In this document: one piece after another, positions 42,629 through 53,646 of the stretch
How positions within the stretch are numbered: the stretch's first letter is position 1
Layout: each line of letters begins with the position of its first letter
NCBI RefSeq assembly: GCF_014395785.1
Contig: NZ_CP060713.1
Coordinates: forward strand, 4,368,501 to 4,432,500
Reading direction: 5' to 3'
Origin: Nocardioides mesophilus
GTDB lineage: Bacteria; Actinomycetota; Actinomycetes; Propionibacteriales; Nocardioidaceae
Length of the DNA: 64,000 bases
Translations under genes and position numbers: made by a program
The notes under the pieces: model-generated
Told to the model about the DNA's origin: nothing
The model's database searches: none
Seen by the model: only the letters and a program-made list of their open reading frames with translations

Positions 42629-43282
42629 TCAGCCTGGCTCGGCGGCGGCCGGCTCGTGCACCACCACGGCCGCGGAGACCGCGTCCAGGACGGCCTGGTC
42701 GAGCACCGCGCGGCGGGGGTCGGGCACCGGCAGCCACGGGCCGGTGCGCCGGGCGACCAGCGCGGCGAGGCGCGGCTCCTCGAGCACCGCCTCGACGGCC
42801 TGCCGGTCTCCCCCGCAGACCAGGGCGTCGAGGCGGGGACCGGCGTCGAGGATCCGCACCGCGTGCCCGGCCGCCGCCTCGTAGGCCTGCCGGGCCTGGT
42901 TGTCGCGTCGCCGGGCGAACCGCTGCTGGCTCTGCCCGCCGGCCTTGGTGCGGCCTTGCACGTGCCGCTGCCCGACCTTGGACTCCGCGACCGTGTCCCC
43001 GACGACCCGGGCCACGGCGAAGCCTCCCTTGCGGACCAGGAGCAGCCCCCAGGTCTGCGCGGCCGCGGTCTCCGCGACCGCGGCGGCGAACGCGGCGGGG
43101 TCCGGCGCGCCGCCGTACGACGCGCCGAACGGCAGCGCCGCCTCGGCGACCGCACCGTCAGCGGCGGTCGCGACCAGGCACCCGCGGTCGACCCTCAGGT
43201 CGCTCTCGCCGTGCCGGGTCGTGAAGTTCTCGAACCACCTCCCGACCCGGGCCGGGGGCACCAGCACGGTGCGACCCTCCAC
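42629..43282 (-). CDS. acVLRF1 family peptidyl-tRNA hydrolase (Vms1-like release factor)
   Basis: 217 residues with an eRF1 domain-2-like core: VGQRHVQGRTKAGGQSQQRF, with the invariant Gln in GGQSQQRFARRRDNQ, and FGASYGGAPDPAAFAAAV upstream. The actinobacterial Vms1/ANKZF1-like proteins are thought to release peptides from stalled 50S complexes in ribosome rescue. The GTG at 43282 (VEGRTVLVPPARV) lies 14 bp after the stop of the DUF59 gene, so it may be the last gene of the suf transcript. Confidence 0.88.
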   Translation of the reverse strand: MEGRTVLVPPARVGRWFENFTTRHGESDLRVDRGCLVATAADGAVAEAALPFGASYGGAPDPAAFAAAVAETAAAQTWGLLLVRKGGFAVARVVGDTVAESKVGQRHVQGRTKAGGQSQQRFARRRDNQARQAYEAAAGHAVRILDAGPRLDALVCGGDRQAVEAVLEEPRLAALVARRTGPWLPVPDPRRAVLDQAVLDAVSAAVVVHEPAAAEPG

Positions 43283-43296
43283 GGCGGGCGGTCGTC

Positions 43297-43668
43297 TCAG
43301 ACGTTGAAGCCGAGGGCGCGGAGCATCTCCCGGCCGTCGTCGGTGATCTTGTCCGGGCCCCACGGCGGCATCCAGACCCAGTTGATCGTCACGTCCTTGA
43401 CCAGCCCCTCGAGGGCCTGGTTGGTCTGGTCGGTGATCACGTCGGTCAGCGGGCACGCCGCGGAGGTCAGCGTCATGTCGAGGACGACGTTGCTGCCTTC
43501 GTCGAGGTGCACGTCGTAGACCAGGCCGAGGTCCACGACGTTGATGCCGAGCTCGGGGTCGACGACGTCCTTCATCGCCTCGGTGACGTCATCGACGGTG
43601 ACCGTGCCGGCGCCGCCGGACGCACCGGTAAGGTCGACCTCGGGGAGGTCGGCGTGCGCGTCGGTCAT
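43297..43668 (-). CDS. Fe-S assembly factor of the DUF59/MIP18 family (SufT-like)
   Basis: 123 residues. The DUF59 core is VTEAMKDVVDPELGINVVDLGLVYDV, with the conserved Cys in TLTSAACPLTDVITDQ and VWMPPWGPDKIT at the end. These proteins assist maturation of Fe-S proteins with the SUF machinery; it corresponds to Rv1466 in the M. tuberculosis suf operon. Its ATG overlaps the sufU stop by 4 bp, with AAGGAG as Shine-Dalgarno. Confidence 0.92.
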   Translation of the reverse strand: MTDAHADLPEVDLTGASGGAGTVTVDDVTEAMKDVVDPELGINVVDLGLVYDVHLDEGSNVVLDMTLTSAACPLTDVITDQTNQALEGLVKDVTINWVWMPPWGPDKITDDGREMLRALGFNV

Positions 43669-44195
43669 GACTGCTCCTTGGTGTGGTTCGGGTCGGCCGA
43701 GTGGGTGGCCGGGGTGGGGGTCGCGCTGTCGGCCGCGGCCAGTATCTGGGCGGTGGCGTCCTTCCAGGCCATCCACGACAGCAGCGCGCACTTCACGCGT
43801 GCCGGGAACTTGGCGACGCCGGCGAAGGCGATGCCGTCCTCGAGGACGTCCTCGTCGGGCTCGACGGTGCCGCGGCCCTGCATGAGAGCCAGGAACTCCT
43901 CGTGCACGGAGACCGCCTCGGTGACCGGCCTGCCGATCACCAGGTCCGTCATCACCGAGGCCGACGCCTGGCTGATCGAGCAGCCCTCGGCGTCGTAGGA
44001 GACGTCGCCGACGACCATCTGCGCGGCGTCGGTGTCCGACGGCACCAGGTGCACCCGGAGCGTCACCTCGTCACCGCAGGTCGGGTTCACGTGGTGCACC
44101 TCGGCCTCGTAGGGCTCGCGGAGCCCGGCGTGGTGCGGGTTCTTGTAGTGGTCCAGGATGATCTCCTGGTACAGCGAGTCGAGATTCTCTGCCAT
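43665..44195 (-). CDS. sufU: SufU zinc-dependent sulfur transfer protein
   Basis: 176 residues of the IscU-like fold. The three cysteines are in VNPTCGDEVTL, EGCSISQASASVM and RVKCALLSW, with the Asp beside the first as in zinc-binding SufU. It accepts persulfide from SufS through zinc-ligand exchange. The last 25 residues (TPTPATHSADPNHTKEQS) are a disordered extension. It lies 4 bp after sufS. Confidence 0.95.
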   Translation of the reverse strand: MAENLDSLYQEIILDHYKNPHHAGLREPYEAEVHHVNPTCGDEVTLRVHLVPSDTDAAQMVVGDVSYDAEGCSISQASASVMTDLVIGRPVTEAVSVHEEFLALMQGRGTVEPDEDVLEDGIAFAGVAKFPARVKCALLSWMAWKDATAQILAAADSATPTPATHSADPNHTKEQS

Positions 44196-44199
44196 CAGC

Positions 44200-45474
44200 T
44201 CATCCCACCTTGAAGTACTTCTGGGTGTACTCCAACCCCTCGATGAGCGCGTCGATCTCGGCCGGAGTCGTGTAGAGGTACGACGACATCCGGGTCGAGC
44301 TCTGCACGCCGAAGCGTTTGTGCGCCGGCTTGGCGCAGTGGTGACCGGCGCGCACCGCGACCCCGCGGGAGTCGAGCACCTGCGCCACGTCGTGCGGGTG
44401 CACCCCGTCGAGCTCGAAGGAGATCGCGCCGCCCCGCAGCTGGGCGGAGAGCGGTCCGAGGACGTGCACGCCCGGCAGCGAGGTCAGCCGCTCCAGGGCA
44501 TAGCCCGTGATCGCCTCCTCGTGGGCCCGGATGTTCTCCAGACCCACGGCACTGAGGTAGTCCAGCGCGGCGCCGAGACCGACGGCCTCGACGATCGGCG
44601 GGGTGCCGGCCTCGAACTTGTGCGGGATCGGGGCGTACGTCGAGCGCTCCATCGACACGGTGGCGATCATCTCGCCGCCGCCGAGGAACGGGGGCAGCTG
44701 GTCGAGCAGCTCCCGGCGTCCCCAGAGCACGCCGATCCCCGTCGGCCCGGTCACCTTGTGGCCGGTGAACGCGACGAAGTCCGCGCCGATCGCCTGCACG
44801 TCGACCGGCATCTGCGGCACGGCCTGGGCGGCGTCGACGACCACGACGGCACCGACCTCGTGGGCGCGGCGGGCGATCTCGGCGACCGGGTTGACGGTGC
44901 CGAGCATGTTGGAGACCCAGGTCAGCGAGACGATCCGGGTGCGCTCGGTGATCAGCTCGTCGATGTTCGACAGGTCGAGCCGGCCGTCCTCGGTGAGGCC
45001 GAACCAGCGCAGCCGGGCACCGGTGCGCTGGGTGAGCAGCTGCCACGGCACGATGTTGGAGTGGTGCTCCATCTCGGTGATCAGCACCTCGTCGCCCTCA
45101 CCGAGCGCGAGCGGCCCGCGGGCCCAGGCAAAGGTGTTGGCGACCAGGTTGATCGCCTCCGACGCGTTCTTGGTGAAGATCACCTCGTCGCGCGAGGGGG
45201 CGTTGAGGAAGGCGGCGACCGTGTCGCGCGCCGCCTCGAACGCCGCGGACGACTCGGCCCCGAGCTGGTGCATCGCCCTGGCCACGTTGGCGTTGTGCCG
45301 CTCGAGGTGGTCGACCATCGCGTCGATCACGACCTGCGGCTTCTGCGAGGTGTTGGCGCTGTCGAGGTAGACCAGCGGGTGGCCGCCCTCCATCGTGCGC
45401 GACAGGATCGGGAAGTCGGCCCGGATCAGGTCGAGCCCGGGCAGCAGCCCCGGCAAGGTGACCGTCTCGGTCAT
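44200..45474 (-). CDS. sufS: Cysteine desulfurase SufS
   Basis: 424 residues, a PLP enzyme of group II. The PLP lysine is in AFTGHKVTGPTGIGVLWG and the catalytic Cys380 in RAGHHCAKPAHKRFG on the short lid loop. It takes sulfur from cysteine to a persulfide and passes it to SufU, encoded next. The start is an ATG with AGGAGG 3 nt upstream. Confidence 0.96.
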   Translation of the reverse strand: MTETVTLPGLLPGLDLIRADFPILSRTMEGGHPLVYLDSANTSQKPQVVIDAMVDHLERHNANVARAMHQLGAESSAAFEAARDTVAAFLNAPSRDEVIFTKNASEAINLVANTFAWARGPLALGEGDEVLITEMEHHSNIVPWQLLTQRTGARLRWFGLTEDGRLDLSNIDELITERTRIVSLTWVSNMLGTVNPVAEIARRAHEVGAVVVVDAAQAVPQMPVDVQAIGADFVAFTGHKVTGPTGIGVLWGRRELLDQLPPFLGGGEMIATVSMERSTYAPIPHKFEAGTPPIVEAVGLGAALDYLSAVGLENIRAHEEAITGYALERLTSLPGVHVLGPLSAQLRGGAISFELDGVHPHDVAQVLDSRGVAVRAGHHCAKPAHKRFGVQSSTRMSSYLYTTPAEIDALIEGLEYTQKYFKVG

Positions 45475-45513
45475 GGTGCCTCCTTCCTCTAACCGGTGCA
45501 GGGGGACGGTCGC

Positions 45514-46272
45514 TCAGACCGCGGCGTTGGTGAAGCGGTCGTAGCCCTCGGCCTCGAGACGGTCGGCGAGCTCGGGGCCGCCCTCCTCGGCGATCCTGCC
45601 GTCGACGAAGACGTGCACGAAGTCGGGCTTGATGTAGCGCAGGATGCGCGTGTAGTGCGTGATCAGCAGGACGCCGCGGTCGCCGCGCTCGCGGAACCGG
45701 TTCACGCCCTCGGAGACGATCTTCAGCGCGTCGATGTCGAGGCCGGAGTCGGTCTCGTCGAGGACGGCGACCTTGGGGTCGAGCAGCTCGAGCTGGACGA
45801 TCTCGTGGCGCTTCTTCTCGCCGCCGGAGAAGCCCTCGTTGACCGAGCGCTGCGCCATGTCGGTGTCCATGTGCATGCGCTGCATAGAGGCGTTGACCTC
45901 CTTGACCCAGGTGCGGAGCTTGGGGGCCTCACCGTCGATCGCGGTCTTGGCGGTCCGCAGGAAGTTCGACACCGAGACGCCGGGCACCTCGACGGGGTAC
46001 TGCATCGCGAGGAAGAGCCCGGCACGGGCGCGCTCGTCGACCGACATCGACAGCACGTCGACGCCGTCGAGGGTCACGCTGCCGCCGGTGACGGTGTACT
46101 TGGGGTGGCCGGCGATCGAGTAGGCCAGCGTGGACTTGCCGGAGCCGTTCGGGCCCATGATCGCGTGGGTCTGTCCCCCGGCGATCGTGAGGTCGACCCC
46201 CTTGAGGATCTCCTTGGGGCCGTGCTCGGTGTCGACGGTGACGTGCAGGTCGCGGATCTCGAGAGTTGCCAT
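45514..46272 (-). CDS. sufC: SUF Fe-S assembly ATPase SufC
   Basis: 252 residues. Walker A GPNGSGKST, signature FSGGEKKRHEI (the SufC variant), Walker B VAVLDETDSGLDIDALK (SufC-typical ETDSGLD), H-loop ITHY. It forms the scaffold complex with SufB and SufD. The frame extends upstream, but the ATG 46272 (MATLEIRDLHVTV) matches the family start. Confidence 0.96.
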   Translation of the reverse strand: MATLEIRDLHVTVDTEHGPKEILKGVDLTIAGGQTHAIMGPNGSGKSTLAYSIAGHPKYTVTGGSVTLDGVDVLSMSVDERARAGLFLAMQYPVEVPGVSVSNFLRTAKTAIDGEAPKLRTWVKEVNASMQRMHMDTDMAQRSVNEGFSGGEKKRHEIVQLELLDPKVAVLDETDSGLDIDALKIVSEGVNRFRERGDRGVLLITHYTRILRYIKPDFVHVFVDGRIAEEGGPELADRLEAEGYDRFTNAAV

Positions 46273-46313
46273 CGTGTGTCCTGTCGTTGCGCGGGTCTGG
46301 GGGGTAAGGGGGT

Positions 46314-46640
46314 TCACTCGGAGACGAGGGGGCTGCTGACGTCGACCAGGACGTCGTCGCCCTCGACTCGCACCGGGTAGGTGGGGACGGGCTCGGTCGC
46401 CGGCGGGCCGCTGGGCTTGCCGGTGCGCAGGTCGAAGCGCGAGCCGTGCAGCCAGCACTCGATCTCGCAGCCCTCGACGTCGCCCTCGGAGAGGGGTACG
46501 GCGGCGTGGGAGCACTCGTCGCGGATCGCGAAGACGTCCTCGCCGGCCCGGACGACGGCGACGTCCACGCCGTCCACGTTCACGGCCAGCGAGCTGTCGA
46601 CGGCGACCTCGGCGAGGGCGCAGGCGCGGGTGAAGCTCAT
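46314..46640 (-). CDS. Rieske [2Fe-2S] protein of the suf operon
   Basis: 108 residues. The Rieske cluster motif is complete: CSHAAVPLSEGDV and CWLHGSRFD (C-x-H ... C-x2-H). It is the small ferredoxin-component type. A Rieske gene at this position, between sufD and sufC, is common in actinobacterial suf operons; it may donate electrons during cluster assembly, which is not established. Its ATG overlaps the sufD stop as ATGA. Confidence 0.93.
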   Translation of the reverse strand: MSFTRACALAEVAVDSSLAVNVDGVDVAVVRAGEDVFAIRDECSHAAVPLSEGDVEGCEIECWLHGSRFDLRTGKPSGPPATEPVPTYPVRVEGDDVLVDVSSPLVSE

Positions 46641-47854
46641 GCGCCCTCCTCGACGGTGACGGCCGGACGGCCGACGTTCTTCTCCAGCTCGGTCTCGATG
46701 GTCTGCATCAGGCGCTCCTCGATCTGGGGCACACCGATCTTGCGGACGATGTCGGCGAAGAAGCCGTGCACGACCAGGCGGCGGGCCTCGTCCTCGGGGA
46801 TGCCCCGCGCCTGCAGGTAGAACAGCTGCTGGTCGTCGAAGCGGCCGGTGGTCGAGGCGTGCCCGGCACCCTCGATCTCGCCGGTCTCGATCTCGAGGTT
46901 CGGCACCGAGTCGGCCTGGCAGCCGTCGGTCAGCACGAGGTTGCGGTTGGACTCGTAGGTCTCGATGCCCTCGGCGACCTTGCGGATCAGCACGTCGCCG
47001 ATCCACACGGAGTGCGCACCCTGTCCCTGCAGCGCGCCCTTGTAGTCCACGTTGCTCCGCGTCTTGGGTGCGTTGTGGTCGACGAAGAGCCGGTGCTCGA
47101 GGTGCTGGCCGGCGTCGGCGAAGTAGAGGCCGAACATCTCGGCGCTCCCGCCGGGGCCGGCGTAGCGGACGTTGGAGTTCATCCGGACCAGGTCGCCGCC
47201 GAAGGAGATCGCGACGTGGCGGTAGCTCGCGTCGCGGCCGACGAGGGCCTCCTGGTGGCTCAGGTGCACCGCGTCGTCGGCCCAGTCCTGGATCGAGATG
47301 ACCGACACGTTGGCGCCGTCGCCGACCTGCGCCTCGACGACCTGCGCGATGCTCGAGGAGCCCTCGTGCACCAGCACGACCACCGCGCGCGAGTGGGCAC
47401 CGAAGCGCAGGGCGATGTGCCCGGCCTCGGTGACCTCCGGGTCGCTGCCGGCCAGCGTCACCACGATCGGCTCCGTGACCTCGGCGTCGGCCGGCACGTC
47501 GACCAGCAGCGTGGAGGGCACCTCGCTCATCACCCGGGCGCTGGTGCGGTCGCTGGGCACGAAGCCGCTGATCCCGCGCAGCGAGCGGGCCTGCTCGCCG
47601 TCGACGCCCTCGACCCGGACGCCGTCCGGGGCGGTCCAGGTGCAGGCCGTGGCGCTGGCCTGGAAGGGGGCGTCGGCGTGCAGGCCGCGCAGCCGCTTGA
47701 GCGGGGTGAACCGCCAGATCTCCTCGCGGCCGGTCGGGACCGGGTGGTCCTCGACCGTCCAGGAGCCGTCGGGGTGCAGGTGGCTGGCCACCTTGTCCCC
47801 GCGGTCGGCGGTCTCCAGGGCGGCCGCCACGTTCGGCGTGTCAGTAACAGTCAA
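46637..47854 (-). CDS. sufD: SUF scaffold protein SufD
   Basis: 405 residues of the SufB/SufD beta-helix fold: SSIAQVVEAQVGDGANVSVI, NVRYAGPGGSAEMFGLYFA, and the C-terminal GHASTTGRFDDQQLFYLQAR and GIPEDEARRLVVHGFF that forms the SufBD interface. The frame starts at TTG 47854 (MTVTDTPNV); GTG 47830 is an alternative. The 66-bp gap to sufB is the longest within the operon's first half and contains a palindromic repeat. Confidence 0.93.
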   Translation of the reverse strand: MTVTDTPNVAAALETADRGDKVASHLHPDGSWTVEDHPVPTGREEIWRFTPLKRLRGLHADAPFQASATACTWTAPDGVRVEGVDGEQARSLRGISGFVPSDRTSARVMSEVPSTLLVDVPADAEVTEPIVVTLAGSDPEVTEAGHIALRFGAHSRAVVVLVHEGSSSIAQVVEAQVGDGANVSVISIQDWADDAVHLSHQEALVGRDASYRHVAISFGGDLVRMNSNVRYAGPGGSAEMFGLYFADAGQHLEHRLFVDHNAPKTRSNVDYKGALQGQGAHSVWIGDVLIRKVAEGIETYESNRNLVLTDGCQADSVPNLEIETGEIEGAGHASTTGRFDDQQLFYLQARGIPEDEARRLVVHGFFADIVRKIGVPQIEERLMQTIETELEKNVGRPAVTVEEGA

Positions 47855-47872
47855 CGGTTCGCTTTCTACGTC

Positions 47873-47898
47873 GTGGTCTCGACAAGCTCGACCAGCGG
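47873..47898. repeat. Intergenic dyad GGTCTCGACAAGCTCGACC in suf operon
   Basis: The core (47875-47893), followed by AGCGG, fills most of the sufB-sufD gap. I recall closely similar sequences scattered between genes in Nocardioides-like and microbacterial genomes, so it is probably an interspersed repeat. Only one copy is in this window. Confidence 0.4.
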
Positions 47899-47920
47899 AG
47901 GTGGGAGGTGGCGAGGTCGG

Positions 47921-49335
<1,415 letters not shown>

Positions 49336-49339
<4 letters not shown>

Positions 49340-50091
49340 CGCGTCGTCAGCCTCTCGGTGGTGGGGTGCGGAGCGGTCGTGGGAGCGGGGGCAGCGAGCT
49401 GCCCTGTCGCCCCGGCCGCCGGGATGGTTCCGGGTGGTGCGGGAATGCAGGTGGTGCAGACCCCGTCGCCGTGGGCGATCGTGGCCAGGCGTTGGACGTG
49501 CCGGCCGAGGACCTTGCTGATGACCTCGGTCTCGGCCTCGCACAGCTGGGGGAACTCGTGGGCCACGTGGGCGACCGGGCAGTGCTGCTGGCACAGCTGC
49601 TCGCCCACCGGGCTCGTGCGGATCGAGGCGGCGTACCCGCCCTGGGTGAGCGCCTGCGCCAGCGCCTCGGACGGGGAGCCCTCCGGGTCGGCCGCCATGA
49701 TCTCGGCGTAGCGGGACTCCAGCCCGGCGACGCGACGCCGCGCGAAGGACATGACCGCGTCCTCCCCACCGGTCTCGGCGAGGAAACGCAGCGCCTGGGC
49801 GGCGAGGTCGTCGTACTGCTGGTCGAAGCGGTCGCGGCCGAGCTCGGTGAGCGCGAAGACCTTGGCCGGACGGCCGCGTCCCCGGGCGGCGTTGGGCCGC
49901 GGCTCACGGGCCTCCACGGCGCCCTCGTCGCTGAGGTGGTCCAGGTGCCGCCGGACGGCGGCGGGCGTGAGGTCGAGCCGGTCCGCGAGGACGGCCGCCG
50001 TGCTCGGGCCCAACTCGAGGATCGACCGGGCCACGCGCTCCCGGGTCGGAGCCTCGTCGACCGGGGTTCCGGTCATGCTGTCGAATTCCAC
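49336..50091 (-). CDS. sufR: SufR, Fe-S-sensing repressor of the suf operon
   Basis: 251 residues. An N-terminal winged helix ([20 protein letters not shown] to [19 protein letters not shown]) and a C-terminal cluster-binding region with [20 protein letters not shown], the three Cys pattern of actinobacterial SufR; another pair (VCTTC) follows. SufR holds a [4Fe-4S] cluster and represses sufRBDCSU when clusters are sufficient. It is the first gene of the operon, overlapping sufB. GTG 50091 lies 6 nt after a CACAAT -10 box and fits a leaderless start; ATG 50076 is the alternative. Confidence 0.93.
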
Positions 50092-50103
50092 AACATCATT
50101 GTG
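50089..50103. promoter_or_regulatory. Candidate SufR operator
   Basis: Perfect inverted repeat CACAA-CATCA-TTGTG covers both the -10 box and the GTG start codon of sufR, the ideal place for autorepression. The cyanobacterial SufR site (CAAC-N6-GTTG, from memory) has the same style. Confidence 0.5.
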
Positions 50104-50126
50104 TCGTTAATGGGACACGGCTTCAA
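50098..50126 (-). promoter_or_regulatory. sufR operon promoter
   Basis: -35 TTGAAG (50126-50121) and -10 CACAAT (50103-50098) with a 17-bp spacer. The -10 is 6 nt from the GTG at 50091, predicting a leaderless suf mRNA. Confidence 0.6.
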
Positions 50127-50141
50127 ATAAGGCTCACCTAA
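50123..50141. promoter_or_regulatory. IdeR/DtxR-like iron box at the sufR promoter
   Basis: On the minus strand TTAGGTGAGCCTTATTTGA matches 13 of 19 positions of the consensus TTAGGTTAGGCTAACCTAA as I recall it. It overlaps the sufR -35, so binding would block transcription when iron is plentiful. Confidence 0.4.
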
Positions 50142-50243
50142 CCCGCGACCCCCACCCCCGGCGACGGGGCCGCCGGAGCCCTGCGCGGGTGCGAGCCGGA
50201 TCACACCCGGTCGCCCCGGCGGGGTGGGTGCCCGGGTGGTTCC

Positions 50244-50249
50244 TAGACT
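50244..50249 (+). promoter_or_regulatory. -10 box TAGACT for ABC exporter/ctaA genes (leaderless)
   Basis: TAGACT lies 7 nt before the GTG at 50257. Confidence 0.5.
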
Positions 50250-50256
50250 GCACGAT

Positions 50257-51212
<956 letters not shown>

Positions 51213-51216
<4 letters not shown>

Positions 51217-51995
51217 GCGGCTCGTTCGCGCCGCGGCCGGGCGCCGCGCCGCTGTCGCAGATGGTCCGGGCGCAGGTGCGCATGGAGACCCGGCTGCTGC
51301 TGCGCAACGGCGAGCAGCTGCTGCTCGCCGTGGTGATCCCGCTGATCGTCCTGGTCGGTGGCGTGCTGGCAGCCGACCGGTTCGACCTGTCGCTCTCGCA
51401 CCGCCCGGTCGACCTGCTCACCCCCGGGGTGCTCGCGCTGGCGGTGATGTCCACGAGCTTCACCGCGCTCGCGATCGCGACCGGGTTCGAGCGGCGCTAC
51501 GGCGTCCTGAAGCGGCTGGGCGCCTCACCACTGCCCCGTTCCGGCCTGCTGATGGGCAAGGTCGGCGCGTTGCTGCTCGTCGAGCTGCTGCAGGCGGTGG
51601 TGATCGGCGGCGCCGGCCTGCTGATGGGCTGGCGGCCGGAGATCACCGTCCCGGGCCTCGCCGGGGCGCTGGCGGTCGCGCTGCTCGGCACCGCCGCCTT
51701 CGCCTCGCTGGGGCTGCTGCTGGCCGGCACGCTGCGCGCCGAGGCCACCCTGGCCGCCGCCAACCTGGTCTACCTCCTGCTGATGGCCGGCGGCGGCGTG
51801 GTGCTGCCGACGACGTCGTACGGCGGCAGCGGGCTCCTCGACGGCGCGCTCACCGCGCTGCCCTCGGGCGCTCTCGGGGACGGGATGCGCACCGCGTTCA
51901 TCGACGGCGGCTTCCCACTGGTGCCGCTCGCGGTGCTCGCCGCGTGGTCGGCGCTCGGCACCTACCTCACCGCCCGGACGTTCCGATGGGAGTGA
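51213..51995 (+). CDS. ABC-2 exporter permease
   Basis: 260 residues with six membrane segments (LLLAVVIPLIVLVGGVLAA, LVELLQAVVIGGAGLLMG and others) and the ABC-2 landmark GFERRYGVLKRLGASPLPRSG. It is translated from an ATG overlapping the ATPase stop (ATGA) and pairs with it. The next gene, ctaA, begins at or inside its 3' end. Confidence 0.9.
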
Positions 51996-51997
51996 CC

Positions 51998-52939
51998 GTG
52001 ACCATGACCGAGACCGGACGCGAGCGCGCCGCGCCGCCCGCGTGGACCGTCCGCTGGCTGCGGCCGGCGGCGATCGCCTCGCTGGTGGTGAACGTGCTGA
52101 TCGTCGTCACCGGCGGGGTCGTCCGGCTCACCGGGTCGGGCCTCGGCTGCCCGACGTGGCCCCGGTGCACCGACCAGTCCTTCGTGCCGCACCGCGAGCT
52201 CGGGATTCACGGCGCGATCGAGTTCGGCAACCGGATGGTGACCTTCCTGCTGGCCGCGGTGGCCATCGCCACGCTGGTGGTGGCCTGGCGGCACGGGCGG
52301 CGCAGCCTGACCCGGCTGGCGTTCGTGCTGGCGCTCGGCGTGCCCGCCCAGGCGGTCGTCGGCGGGATCACGGTGCTGACCGACCTCAACCCCTGGATCG
52401 TCGCGTTCCACCTGCTCGTGTCGCTGGCGATGATCGGGGTCAGCGTGGTGCTGCTGCGGCGGCTCGACGAGGGTGACGGGCCGGCCGAGCCGTTGGTGGC
52501 CGGCGGCATCGTGCGGCTGGTGCAGACGACGTTCGTGGTCGGCTGGGTGGTGCTGTACGTCGGGACCGTGGTGACCGGCAGCGGGCCGCACGCCGGAGAT
52601 CTCGACGCCCGGCGCAACGGCCTCGACCCGCGGGCGCTGAGCCAGCTGCACACCGACGTGGTGTTCCTCCTGCTCGGGCTGAGCATCGCCACGGTCCTCG
52701 TGCTGCGCGCCGTCAACGCTCCCCGGCTGGCCCGCCGGGCGGCGCTGACGCTGGTGGCGGTCGAGCTGGCGCAGGGCGTGGTCGGCTTCGTGCAGTACTT
52801 CCTGGACCTGCCCATCGGCCTGGTGGCGCTGCACCTGCTGGGGGCCGCGCTGACCTCGGCGGCCCTGGCATGGCTGCTGGTCAGCGTCCGCGAGCACTCG
52901 CACACCGGTGCGCCGGTGGTGGCCGGCTCGTCCAGCTGA
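51998..52939 (+). CDS. ctaA: Haem A synthase CtaA
   Basis: About 313 residues with eight membrane helices in two four-helix repeats. Haem-ligand histidines are in ELGIHGAIEFGNRM, AFHLLVSLAMIG, SQLHTDVVFLL and VALHLLGAALT; the loop cysteine pair is in GLGCPTWPRCTDQ. It oxidises haem O to haem A for aa3 cytochrome oxidase. Possible starts are ATG 51986, GTG 51992, GTG 51998 and ATG 52004; GGGAG ending 5 nt before 51998 favours that one. The partner enzyme ctaB is encoded nearby on the other strand. Confidence 0.93.
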   Translation: MTMTETGRERAAPPAWTVRWLRPAAIASLVVNVLIVVTGGVVRLTGSGLGCPTWPRCTDQSFVPHRELGIHGAIEFGNRMVTFLLAAVAIATLVVAWRHGRRSLTRLAFVLALGVPAQAVVGGITVLTDLNPWIVAFHLLVSLAMIGVSVVLLRRLDEGDGPAEPLVAGGIVRLVQTTFVVGWVVLYVGTVVTGSGPHAGDLDARRNGLDPRALSQLHTDVVFLLLGLSIATVLVLRAVNAPRLARRAALTLVAVELAQGVVGFVQYFLDLPIGLVALHLLGAALTSAALAWLLVSVREHSHTGAPVVAGSSS

Positions 52940-52953
52940 CCGGACGGGCCGTG

Positions 52954-52976
52954 GTCGGCGCCCCCGTGGCGCCGAC
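52954..52976 (+). terminator. Hairpin after ctaA
   Basis: GTCGGCGCC-CCCGT-GGCGCCGAC, a perfect 9-bp stem 15 bp after the ctaA stop, between convergent genes. The remaining 125 bp to the NUDIX stop holds nothing I can identify. Confidence 0.6.
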
Positions 52977-53100
52977 TTCGGCCCGTCACTGGGTGAGACG
53001 CACGACCGGGGCGGTTGGGTTGCCGTCCGGCCCCCACTTTCTGGTCGAGGCCGCGCCTCGGCCGCAGTGGGACTCCGCTGCTCGCGCTCTGCCCGCGCTG

Positions 53101-53646
53101 CTACCGGGGCGCCTCGGCCAGCCACTGCAGGGCGAGTGACTCGCGCACGGTGAAGCGGTGGTTGCCGTCCGCGCTGCCGTCGGCGGCGAACGGCGCGTTC
53201 GCGGCGAGCGCCTGGGCCACCGTCATCCGGACCGTCCGCAGGCCCAGAGCCTGCTCGTCGGGGCTCAGCCCGGGAGCCTCCTGGTCCCGGCCGACCCGGC
53301 AGCGCAGGTAGCGCGACGTCATCCGGAAGGTGGCGGCCCCGTCCTGGGGGCGGGCCGCCGCGACCTCCACGATCGTGCCCAGGTCATCGAGGACCGCGGT
53401 GACCTCGAGCCCGCACTCCTCGCGCACCTCGCGGCGCAGCGCCTGCTCGTCGCTCTCCCCCGGCTCCACGCCGCCGCCGGGGAACTTCACGGCGCCGCGG
53501 GCGGTCTGCAGGAGCAGCAGCCACTCCCCGTCCAGGACGACGGCACGGACCGCACGGCGCTCGACAGCAGCGCCACCGGAGCCGCCCGCGGCGGGGACCG
53601 GACCGTGGGTCAGCGTGGCCAGCCGCGCAGGGGGACTCGGGGTCAC
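53101..53646 (-). CDS. NUDIX hydrolase
   Basis: 181 residues. The Nudix box is complete: [20 protein letters not shown] then CGL. The GTG at 53646 overlaps the ctaB stop (GTGA), so it is translated with ctaB. The N-terminal 30 residues are Pro/Ala-rich. The substrate is not readable; pairing with ctaB may be incidental. Confidence 0.88.
   Translation of the reverse strand: MTPSPPARLATLTHGPVPAAGGSGGAAVERRAVRAVVLDGEWLLLLQTARGAVKFPGGGVEPGESDEQALRREVREECGLEVTAVLDDLGTIVEVAAARPQDGAATFRMTSRYLRCRVGRDQEAPGLSPDEQALGLRTVRMTVAQALAANAPFAADGSADGNHRFTVRESLALQWLAEAPR

Noticed and set aside
43665-43668. Split or frameshifted SufU/DUF59 fusion
   Set aside because: The two frames overlap by ATGA with a good Shine-Dalgarno for the second, and each product matches its own family over full length.
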